Shown here: in pieces, positions 51,678-59,812 of the stretch
Layout of the letters: every line of letters starts with the position of its first letter
Position numbering within the stretch: the first letter of the stretch is position 1
DNA from: CAZQHK01 sp964593455
Lineage (GTDB): Bacteria; Muiribacteriota; CAYSPT01
DNA: 64,000 nucleotides
Direction: 5' to 3'
NCBI GenBank assembly: GCA_964593455.1
Contig: CAZQHK010000026.1
Span: 1-64,000 of the forward strand
Program-made: the position numbers and the translations under genes
The notes under the pieces: model-generated
Databases searched by the model: none
What the model was told of the DNA's origin: nothing
The model's input: only the letters and a program-made list of their open reading frames with translations

Positions 51678-51695
51678 GATCTTAGTCTGTCTGGT

Positions 51696-52841
51696 TCAGT
51701 AGGGGATTTTCAGGAGTATCGGCTGGTAGATTACCGGTTGGATGTAGATGGCGTAGAGATGATCCCGGGTGTGAAAGATCTCTTTCGCCGAGTAGTAGGA
51801 CACTGGTATATCTCGTTTCGCCTCTACCAGCGGCGGCGGTGTATACACCACTTTTTTTTCAGCTTCATTGAGTTTTGAGAAATCGTCAAATATCACCCTG
51901 ATAATGTCGCCGCTCCAGAGATTGCAGTAGATAATAACAAAACTGTTTAAAACTTCGTTGAACGACAGTGAACACTCACCGGCCACATCATGGAGAAACC
52001 TTCCCGCATCACGATAAAGGCAGGTGAAGCGTCCGTCGGTTCTCAAATAGCGGTAAGCGGTTTTTTCCTCGATATCCTCAGGCCTCACCCGCGTGATTTG
52101 AACCGATACTCCGATCTCGCCCGCAGCGGCTTTTCCGTGCCCGATCAGGTACAGATATCCGTCTTTGAGAATGACCGAATCCCCGAACGTCGGTTGATCC
52201 TTATCGAACAACATACCCAGTCGCTCAAACCGTACCGGGTCTCCAATCTGCCACTTTTCCGGAATGGCCCATCGGGCTATACCGGTCCCTTTTACAGCAA
52301 AAGGATACGTTTGCAGGGTATGGTCGATGGTGATGATCATATAATAGACATAGACCACATCCCCGATTCTGATGCCGTCAATGGTCCAGAACCGCCATAT
52401 CGCCGGATCCTCTTCCGGGAGGTTCTTTATGAATGGTGTTACGGCGGAGTTTTCTTTATAGAACGTAAATTCCAGATCAGGCACGTTGTTGTCGGTCGGA
52501 GAAACAGTGAAAGCCAGCGAGTTTGAAAGCATGGATTTAATGGCGACGGCATCATCGAAGGTATCAGCTACCGAGACTTCCTTTTTCCAGTTACCAAGGA
52601 TGGTATCACCAAACGTCCACATGGTGATCTGATCGGTTAAAGCAATGGGAGTGACACCGTCCTGTCCCAGCACATCTGATTTCCGGGAAGCACCGAAAAT
52701 TCCCAGGTTTTCGGTAGATGCAGCTGGAGGATGGTTATTTATATCAGATAATCCGGTCGCTGGTAGGCGGATTCCAGTAAAAACCGCGAAAATAAGACAG
52801 ACTATAACCAGGAATACTTTCATCCACCTATGTCGTACCAT
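51696..52841 (-). CDS. Exported DUF4185-like protein
   Basis: A signal peptide (KVFLVIVCLIFAVFTGI) is followed by about 350 residues. GVTPIALTDQITMWTFGDTILGN resembles the DUF4185 family, which is predicted to form a beta-propeller-like fold related to some glycosidases. The repeats VYVYYMIITID, DGYLYLIGHG and LNSFVIIYCNLWSG have the blade pattern. Catalytic residues cannot be identified. ATG 52841 follows a -10-like TATACT by six bases, so the transcript may be leaderless; ATG 52823 and TTG 52847 are alternatives. The gene converges on the end of the phosphosignalling operon, 19 bases away. Confidence 0.65.
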   Translation of the reverse strand: MVRHRWMKVFLVIVCLIFAVFTGIRLPATGLSDINNHPPAASTENLGIFGASRKSDVLGQDGVTPIALTDQITMWTFGDTILGNWKKEVSVADTFDDAVAIKSMLSNSLAFTVSPTDNNVPDLEFTFYKENSAVTPFIKNLPEEDPAIWRFWTIDGIRIGDVVYVYYMIITIDHTLQTYPFAVKGTGIARWAIPEKWQIGDPVRFERLGMLFDKDQPTFGDSVILKDGYLYLIGHGKAAAGEIGVSVQITRVRPEDIEEKTAYRYLRTDGRFTCLYRDAGRFLHDVAGECSLSFNEVLNSFVIIYCNLWSGDIIRVIFDDFSKLNEAEKKVVYTPPPLVEAKRDIPVSYYSAKEIFHTRDHLYAIYIQPVIYQPILLKIPY

Positions 52842-52847
52842 AAACAA

Positions 52848-52853
52848 AGTATA
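52848..52853 (-). promoter_or_regulatory. Possible -10 box for a leaderless DUF4185 transcript
   Basis: On the minus strand TATACT lies six bases before ATG 52841, with no Shine-Dalgarno site between. A -35 is not clear. Confidence 0.35.
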
Positions 52854-52934
52854 ACACTAAAACGAGGCCATTTAACTATTCCTCTTTTCAGATTTAATCA
52901 TTGGCCATCACTAAAGAATGGGTCTTACCCTTGC

Positions 52935-54623
52935 TTACGGAGTTACCTCGGCGCTGTAGCTTGAGAGTCCGAGCCGGTCCGTGACTTTCACCCGGTAAGA
53001 GTAGGTGATTCCAGTATCCAGGCCGGTGTCGGAATAAGTAACGGTACCAATATCGGTGATAACCGTAACCTGGTCTGCCCAGGTTTCGCTGCCGGTGTCC
53101 CGCTCGATGGTGTAACTCGAAAAATCGGCGTCGGGGCATTGGGTCCAGGAAAGATCTGCTTGATCCAGGGACGAGCGGCTGGCGGCGAGTGATGGAACGG
53201 GCGGAGAGTAATTGCTATCGGAAGTAGTTATCGTCCTGGTATTGCTGCCGGAAAAGAGCCCTTTCGTATCATAGGTAAATATCCGGTAATAGTAAACGTT
53301 TCCCGGTGAAAGCGTGGTGTCAAAGTACACGGTTGAATCCCTGTCGGTAACCTCCGCGACCATGGAGTCGGAAGTTTCCACTGCAGCCTCATCTGACCGA
53401 TAAATCCGATAAAAATCAAAATCGCTGCCGGTGTCGGAATCCCAGGCAAGTTTTACCGCCGAGGAAGTGATCCCGGAAGGTGACTCGAACCAGACCGGCG
53501 CCGGCGGTTGATTGATCGCCGCCGTGGCCGCCGAGACCACCGAGCTTTCGGCGGTCATATCATGTGTGTTTTCCACTACAAGCCGATAATAATAGGCGGT
53601 ATTGGGAACCAGACCGGCTTCGTCCATGGTGACGGTATCAACGTCTGCGAAGGTATACGTGGGTATTCCGTTGGTTTCTACATGGGGATCGAATGAACGA
53701 AAGAGTAGATACTGTTGAAATGAATCGTCGTAGTTTTTCGACCATTTGAGCCGCAGCGTGGTATCAGTTACTTCGGTTGGTTCGAACATTCTGCTTGGAG
53801 TAGGGTTTTTGTATTCTATGGTGAAGTGCGGGATAGTGCTCATCTCGTCCGAAAACAAACTTTCACGTTTGCCGTCCAGTGTAGCGGAAACGGTCACAAA
53901 GACCACCTGGTCGCTATACAGCCCGTCAAGACGGTAGAAAAGATCGCTGCCGGCTTCGTCCATAAAGCTATAGGCATTTGTTTTGTCACCCCAATAGACT
54001 CGATAGGTGGTATTCTTGCCCGGTGAAGGTGACGGTTCCCAGCTGACGATAACCTGATGCCCGGCCGGTGAAACAATGCCTCTAATATCGGTCGGCGATT
54101 GTGTCTGGCTGCGCTCTTCCGATGGTATCCGTGCCAGGATGAACTTTCCGAAACGTCCCACGTGGGTGATTGCGGAACGGCTGGTCCGGTTAACAGTAGT
54201 CGGTAGTATTTCCGCCAGGGTCGATCCGTCTAAACGGCAGATATACAGCTGTTTCAATTGTGTTTCATTAAATACAATCTCGTTAGGCAGGTAGATGGTC
54301 AATGTAACAAACCCGTCAAGAAGCGTGCTTTCAGGGCTGAAAACATAAGCGTGGCTGACCGGTACCAGTTCCATGCCTCCGGCGCTAACGCTGGTTTGAG
54401 CAACCCGTTCCAGCGTCGTTGTCACCGCTGCCGCCAGCGCCTGGTTGTTGATCGCTAACTTGAGATTGTGGAACTGAAAGGCGTCTCCTTCCCGGTGGAC
54501 GATCATACTCATCAAACTGTCTTCACCAGGTGGTTTTTCTGATATGCATCCGAAAGCAGTGATAAGTACACCGGCGAAAATAATATAAACCGGGATATAT
54601 AAGGGAAACCGTTTGCGGTTCAA
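52935..54623 (-). CDS. Lipoprotein with fibronectin type III domains
   Basis: A hydrophobic signal ends in the lipobox ITAFGC. The start may be TTG 54623 (MNRKRFPLY, ten bases after TACGGAG) or TTG 54653, which overlaps the upstream stop as TTGA. After about 130 residues without a recognisable fold (SAGGMELVPVSHAYVFSPEST), four fibronectin type III domains follow, each with a tyrosine-rich strand (NTTYRVYWGD, NTAYYYRLVVEN, GNVYYYRIFTYD, GITYSYRVKVTD). The protein is probably anchored in an outer or inner membrane leaflet and binds other surface structures. It is the last gene of the operon with the GGDEF protein. Confidence 0.8.
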   Translation of the reverse strand: MNRKRFPLYIPVYIIFAGVLITAFGCISEKPPGEDSLMSMIVHREGDAFQFHNLKLAINNQALAAAVTTTLERVAQTSVSAGGMELVPVSHAYVFSPESTLLDGFVTLTIYLPNEIVFNETQLKQLYICRLDGSTLAEILPTTVNRTSRSAITHVGRFGKFILARIPSEERSQTQSPTDIRGIVSPAGHQVIVSWEPSPSPGKNTTYRVYWGDKTNAYSFMDEAGSDLFYRLDGLYSDQVVFVTVSATLDGKRESLFSDEMSTIPHFTIEYKNPTPSRMFEPTEVTDTTLRLKWSKNYDDSFQQYLLFRSFDPHVETNGIPTYTFADVDTVTMDEAGLVPNTAYYYRLVVENTHDMTAESSVVSAATAAINQPPAPVWFESPSGITSSAVKLAWDSDTGSDFDFYRIYRSDEAAVETSDSMVAEVTDRDSTVYFDTTLSPGNVYYYRIFTYDTKGLFSGSNTRTITTSDSNYSPPVPSLAASRSSLDQADLSWTQCPDADFSSYTIERDTGSETWADQVTVITDIGTVTYSDTGLDTGITYSYRVKVTDRLGLSSYSAEVTP

Positions 54624-54649
54624 CGCCTGATCACTCCGTAGGTTATTTA

Positions 54650-57600
54650 TCAATTGTCCTTGTGTTTTATCATGCCCTTGAGTTTCTGATCGTGCACAAT
54701 TTTCTTGATGTACCGTTTCACTTTCTTGCTGGTTGAGCTATCCGGATCGATAAGACAGTAAACCCTGAAATTTTTCTCGGCATTTTTAAGATCCCCCTTC
54801 TTCCTCCAGTAAAGCCATCCGAGATTGAGATACGATGGAGAAAAATTAGGATCGATATCGATTGCTTTTTCGAACTTGGTGATGGCTTCATCGTTCAAGC
54901 CTTTGTTCTGAAATACCAGACCGAGATTATGAAGGGCGCCTACTTTTTCCGGGTTATACATCAAGGCCATATCGTACCACTTGATTTTCTCATCGGGTAT
55001 ATCGGTATTGACACCGAGGTTGAAATAGGTTTCGGCCAGGGCGTTTTTTGATTCATGGTGATCGGGATCTATCTCCAGCGCTTTTCTTAAGGTATTAATT
55101 TGGCCGCGGTAATCTTTTTCTTCTCCCAGGGCCAGTGCCAACTGGTAGTAGGCGTTGGCTGTGGGGACGAGATCGATAGTCTTCTGGATAAGCTGGATTT
55201 TCTCTTTTACATTTTCCAGGGTAGCGGCCTGCCTCAGGTTGACATCGGCCAGACCTTCTTTGACCTGTTCATTATCCGGCAGGATTTCCAGAGCTTTCAT
55301 GTACAGGTGCTCTTGCATGGATAATACGTCCGTTTTACCTGCTTCGGACATGATAACTTCCACCAGGGTTTCTTTGGCCTCTTGACAGCTGGGATCAATC
55401 TGTAGCGCCTGTTCAAGCAAGCTGATGGAAGCGGTTGCTTCTTTCGTGTCGGTGGCTTGTTGCACCTTGGTCAAAGCCAGGCGCCGTTTAGCTTCCTCGT
55501 TATCGGGATCGATTTCAGTAGCCGCGTTGAGGAGCTGAAATTTATCGATTACCGTATCGGCTCCATCCGCGGCGTCGAAATATGTTTTCATCAGCAGGTC
55601 ACGTAGTTTCTTTGAATGTTTCTGTTTGTAATAATCGGAGATCAGACTGAGTATGTTCTTGTAGCGGCCGGATTTATCGGCAACTTCTTTCATCATGAGT
55701 AAAATTTCGTCGACTTGATCTGCGTCAGCCAGTTGCCGGGCCTTTTCCAGAAGTGAGTTTTTCAGGTCGGACTCACTGTCCGGTACTCCCTTGGCCTGTT
55801 TGATGTAGACATCACGAAGATCGTCACGGACCGGAAGTTCGGTAGCCCCTCCTCCCATTTCCAGAGCTTTAAGCAACAGATCTCTTTTTCTCGTGAGGTC
55901 TGAGCCCTCTTTTGACAGCTGATAATACGTCTTTATCAGCAGACTTCGGGTAGGTGCATGTTTTCTCTTTGATTTTCTGTCGGCTTTTTCAAGCGTGAGT
56001 CGCGCCTTTTTAAGGGCTTTTTGCTCAAAGAGAGACTGACCTTTGTCATAGAGATAACCGGGCGTATTGATCCACCACCAGTATGCCCCGGCCGCACACA
56101 GGAGAAGCACAGAGGCCACTGCTCCTAAGATCTGGATGTTTCGACGCGTAAACTTGAACTTGGGTTTCTTACGTCGGTCGAGCAGGCAGGTTTCACAGTG
56201 AAACCGACCGGCTATCAGGCGGCCACAGTGAACACAGAAAGCCTGTCCGCAATCATCACACACGTAATTGGCGTTCTGGTCGTCATGAATCGTGCACATA
56301 TCTTTTAGTTCCGGCAATTCTTCCGGGGGAACTTCTTCGTCTTCAAAGAACTCTTCTTCCTCTTCGACAGGTTCTTTAAGTTGGTTTGTGCATTCGGGGC
56401 ACCAGTAATTTGACTCCAGTATTTTAGTATTGCATTCGGGACATGATATTTGGCCATCGTCGCTGAATAAGCTGGCACGTACTTTGTATTCATCCATAAC
56501 TTCTTCGGCGAGCTGGCGTACCGCTTCGCTCTCGTCAAAAAGAGCCAGTTCCAGATAGTCTTTTATCCGGGGGTCGTCATATTGACTCATCCCGATGATA
56601 GCTTCTTTCTTTTTGAAAGGGTTACCGCTTTCAAGGTCTTTTTGGTATTCCACCAGAGGTTTTACTTCTTTTGGAGTCTTCACCTGTTTACGTTTCTTTT
56701 TCTTGGCAGGTACCGGCGTTTTTTCGGCTGGCTCCTCGGGCTCCACTATCTCCTCTGCTTCAGGTGCTTCTACTTCTTCCACTATTTCTTCTTCCGCAGT
56801 GGCCAGGATTACTTCGGACTCGAACTGCTTGATCAGTTCATCGATGGGTTCGGTTATGGTCTGACCGTGAGAAAGACGGTAAATTGCGGTCTCGGCTATC
56901 CTTCTGACAATCCGGTCGAGATCGAAAACGGCGTTTTCGAGAAGGCCGAGAATATCCATTGGAAGCTGTCCGGCAATGGTAAGCGGAAGCTGAGTGAGTC
57001 CATACGCCGCTTTTCGCCGCCCCGCCAGGTCTCCGGTGGTCAGCCATTTTTGGCATTGTTCGATAGTCAGTGATTCGGCTGCTCCTTCTACGTCTGCTGG
57101 TGGGGTTAATTTGACCTCGTCCAGCTTTTGCTTGGCGTGGTCTCTCAGAGACTGATCTGGATCAAAAGTTGCCATCTCCAAAATGTCTTCCAGTTCCGGA
57201 TCTTGGGTGGTTATGAAGAAATCAATGGCTGCTTTCTTTTGGTCGAGTGTTCCCGTCTCTAGAAGCTGCATGTGCGAATCCCGCTCAGATGCCGCCGCTG
57301 GCGGGGATGCCTCCTGAGCCGTTTTCTTTTCAGGTCCCGCTTCTCCCGGAACTTCCACGTCTCTACCCAGCCGCCGCAAGCCGAGCGCTGCTGCCCTTTG
57401 TACTTCGAGTTCAGGATCGAACATGGCCATCTCCAGAACTTCCACCGACCGGGGGTTGTCGAGTAATGAGATAGCCTGGAGGATAGCCGCTCTTTGAGTT
57501 GAATCTGTTCCATCGAGTTTCTGAGTAAGTTCATCAAGGGAAAGCCCCTGGTACTCGTCTGGTATTTCCGTCGGTGGAGCCTGAACGGGTGGCGGTGGTG

Positions 57601-59806
57601 GTGCCTGTACCGGCTCAGGCTCTGGTGCTGCTTGAGGTTGTGGTCCCGTGGCGGCGGCCGGAGGAGTAGTTCCCGGTTGGACCACACCTTTCAAGACATC
57701 CAGGGCGTACTTAGCTGCTTCAGCTACCGTCGGATCTGGATCGAACATGGCCATCTCGACCATTCCCGGCACCTGTATGTCATCAAATGACGGAAGCCAT
57801 CTCAGGGCTTCAATTTTAACTCCCGTATCAGCTGATGCGAGATCCTGAAGAAACTCTTCAACACTTTTCGGTGGTGGTCCTGCCGGCGCGACGTGCTCTA
57901 TCGGTGCCGGAGCCGCTTCGACCGGTGGCGCTTCCGGGAGGGCTTGCTCAACCGGTGCCGGTGGTGCCGGAGCCGCCTCGACCGGTGGTGCTTCCGGGAG
58001 GGCTTGCTCAACCGGTGCCGGTGGTGTCGGAGCCGCCTCGACCGGTGGTGCTTCAGTACCTAGTGCAGCCGCCAGTTCAGGTGGACGCTGTCCCAGAGGT
58101 ATCTCTCCTTTGAGAGCATTGATCACATGAGTGGAGAAAAATCTGATCTCCTCGTTGACATCTGATACCAGGAGTTCGAGAAGCTCCCTGACCTGGGGAG
58201 AATCGTACTTGGCCAAACCGAGAATAGCTTTCTTTTTGAGGCTTAAATCGTCGCTGGCCAGGTCCCTGGTATAATCTTCAAGGGTTTTTTCCTCGACGTC
58301 ACCTTGCAGTGCGTTTACTTCCGATATTTGTTCATCCAGAACCTTGAGGTCATGCTCTTCCTGCGCCTTGGACGCGGCGTCGAGATCGTCGTGTTGCAGT
58401 GCGGAATAATCAGCCGCCTGGTCTCGCCCATGCTCTTTGGCATAATACATGGCCTGGTCGGCTTTCTTGATCAGGTCGTCCCGTTCAGAACTATCCACAG
58501 GAAACGAGGAGACTCCGAGACTGATGGTAATCTGGACCCGCTTACCTTCGATCTCGAAAGGTTCACCAGCCACCCCCGCCCTGATCTTCTCCGCCACGTC
58601 CATGGTTTGTTTCGAAGTTTTTCCCGGGCAGATGACACAGAATTCTTCGCCGCCGTAGCGACAGCAAATATCGTTCTCTGCGGCCTCCTGCATGAGGCGG
58701 GCCACCGTTTTGAGCACCCGGTCACCTTCCTGATGACCGTAAGTATCGTTGAAATTCTTAAAATGATCCACATCGCTGAGAATAAATGAGACCGGTGCGT
58801 CGAAAAGATCCGAATTTTTGATCTCTTGTTCAAGGCGCTGTTTCAGGTATCGATGGTTGTAAAGCCCGGTCATTTCGTCCTTGACGGCAACATTGTATAG
58901 CTTAACCTGGTCAATCTCCATCTTGGCCTGTTTGGCGATCAAGTCCTGGAACATCTTGAGGTCATCTTTATGAATGGTGACCTGGTCTTCATCTTGTTTT
59001 TCCGCTGCTTTCGCGGCTGCCGGCTGCGCCTCGGGCTGTTTGGCTTGTACGTGGGTCATCGCTTCTTCTGAAATCGTTTTCAACAACCGCGCTTTAACCA
59101 TCGAAAGCTTGCCCCGGTGAGAAATACCCAGTTCCTTGCAATACGTCACCAGTTGTTTTATATCCGCTTGCTCGACATCCTGGGGAGTTGGCAGGGAGGA
59201 TAACGCTTCTTTATCTTTGAGGTTGAGAAATTCCAGAAGCTGCCGTTTTACCTCGTCGCTTTTCCCTTTGTATGGCAGGTCGAAGGATTTGGCCATTTCC
59301 CGCAGTTTCAGGTCCGAGGCTCCCTGGATATCAGCGGCATTATAAGTGACCTTACCGCCTGCCCCTATTTCCTGGTAGACCACCAAATCGGCCTTGGCAT
59401 TGGTGATACCTTCTTCTTCGAGGATCTTCTGAACCCCCCCTTTTTCCTTTATATCGCCGGGAGAAAGGTTGAAACAGTCAACGAAGGTGGAGAGTTCTTC
59501 CATGGAAATCTCTTTAAGGAGCGTGAGACTTTTAATTTCTCGGTCGGAGAGCTGCTTGGAGAATTCCTGCAGGAACGGCGTCATTTGGAGAGACGTTCCG
59601 GATACGATCAGGCGACCTTCATCAGCCAGCCCGATGGTGATCTCGTCGCGATCCTTGATAAGTTCCTTGAGAAATGTGTTGAGCTTATCCATAGAATTGG
59701 TAATGATGGTATGGCCGGGAGGGTACATCTTAAACGAGTTGATGACGACTGACAATTGCTTGATAAAATGGTTTATCTGGACGCTGATTTCCTGCTCAGT
59801 TGCCAT
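54650..59806 (-). CDS. GGDEF protein with SAP-like, HEAT, zinc-finger, transmembrane and TPR domains
   Basis: The ATG at 59806 is six bases after the previous stop. An N-terminal domain (about 1-130, with the MYPPGHTII motif) is followed by two SAP-like helical motifs (KLREMAKSFDLPYKGKSDEV and KELGISHRGKLSMVKARLL). A GGDEF domain (about 310-470) carries RYGGEEF and SDVDHFKNFND, so diguanylate cyclase activity is expected. The inhibitory RxxD site reads AEND and is missing. Five HEAT-type repeats follow with a recurring MAMFDP/LALFDE motif, separated by proline-rich linkers. Then come a zinc ribbon (CPECNT, CPECTN), a B-box-like finger (CTIHDDQNANYVCDDCGQAF, then CVHC and CETC), one membrane helix near 1225 and about 470 residues of TPRs. 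The combination is unusual. Confidence 0.85.
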   Translation of the reverse strand: MATEQEISVQINHFIKQLSVVINSFKMYPPGHTIITNSMDKLNTFLKELIKDRDEITIGLADEGRLIVSGTSLQMTPFLQEFSKQLSDREIKSLTLLKEISMEELSTFVDCFNLSPGDIKEKGGVQKILEEEGITNAKADLVVYQEIGAGGKVTYNAADIQGASDLKLREMAKSFDLPYKGKSDEVKRQLLEFLNLKDKEALSSLPTPQDVEQADIKQLVTYCKELGISHRGKLSMVKARLLKTISEEAMTHVQAKQPEAQPAAAKAAEKQDEDQVTIHKDDLKMFQDLIAKQAKMEIDQVKLYNVAVKDEMTGLYNHRYLKQRLEQEIKNSDLFDAPVSFILSDVDHFKNFNDTYGHQEGDRVLKTVARLMQEAAENDICCRYGGEEFCVICPGKTSKQTMDVAEKIRAGVAGEPFEIEGKRVQITISLGVSSFPVDSSERDDLIKKADQAMYYAKEHGRDQAADYSALQHDDLDAASKAQEEHDLKVLDEQISEVNALQGDVEEKTLEDYTRDLASDDLSLKKKAILGLAKYDSPQVRELLELLVSDVNEEIRFFSTHVINALKGEIPLGQRPPELAAALGTEAPPVEAAPTPPAPVEQALPEAPPVEAAPAPPAPVEQALPEAPPVEAAPAPIEHVAPAGPPPKSVEEFLQDLASADTGVKIEALRWLPSFDDIQVPGMVEMAMFDPDPTVAEAAKYALDVLKGVVQPGTTPPAAATGPQPQAAPEPEPVQAPPPPPVQAPPTEIPDEYQGLSLDELTQKLDGTDSTQRAAILQAISLLDNPRSVEVLEMAMFDPELEVQRAAALGLRRLGRDVEVPGEAGPEKKTAQEASPPAAASERDSHMQLLETGTLDQKKAAIDFFITTQDPELEDILEMATFDPDQSLRDHAKQKLDEVKLTPPADVEGAAESLTIEQCQKWLTTGDLAGRRKAAYGLTQLPLTIAGQLPMDILGLLENAVFDLDRIVRRIAETAIYRLSHGQTITEPIDELIKQFESEVILATAEEEIVEEVEAPEAEEIVEPEEPAEKTPVPAKKKKRKQVKTPKEVKPLVEYQKDLESGNPFKKKEAIIGMSQYDDPRIKDYLELALFDESEAVRQLAEEVMDEYKVRASLFSDDGQISCPECNTKILESNYWCPECTNQLKEPVEEEEEFFEDEEVPPEELPELKDMCTIHDDQNANYVCDDCGQAFCVHCGRLIAGRFHCETCLLDRRKKPKFKFTRRNIQILGAVASVLLLCAAGAYWWWINTPGYLYDKGQSLFEQKALKKARLTLEKADRKSKRKHAPTRSLLIKTYYQLSKEGSDLTRKRDLLLKALEMGGGATELPVRDDLRDVYIKQAKGVPDSESDLKNSLLEKARQLADADQVDEILLMMKEVADKSGRYKNILSLISDYYKQKHSKKLRDLLMKTYFDAADGADTVIDKFQLLNAATEIDPDNEEAKRRLALTKVQQATDTKEATASISLLEQALQIDPSCQEAKETLVEVIMSEAGKTDVLSMQEHLYMKALEILPDNEQVKEGLADVNLRQAATLENVKEKIQLIQKTIDLVPTANAYYQLALALGEEKDYRGQINTLRKALEIDPDHHESKNALAETYFNLGVNTDIPDEKIKWYDMALMYNPEKVGALHNLGLVFQNKGLNDEAITKFEKAIDIDPNFSPSYLNLGWLYWRKKGDLKNAEKNFRVYCLIDPDSSTSKKVKRYIKKIVHDQKLKGMIKHKDN
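57903..58054. repeat. 60-bp tandem repeat, about 2.5 copies
   Basis: A 60-base unit is repeated exactly in phase, with a few substitutions. It encodes the proline/alanine-rich 20-residue linker unit (APPVEAAPAPPAPVEQALPE) of the GGDEF protein. Confidence 0.9.
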
Positions 59807-59812
59807 CGCCCG

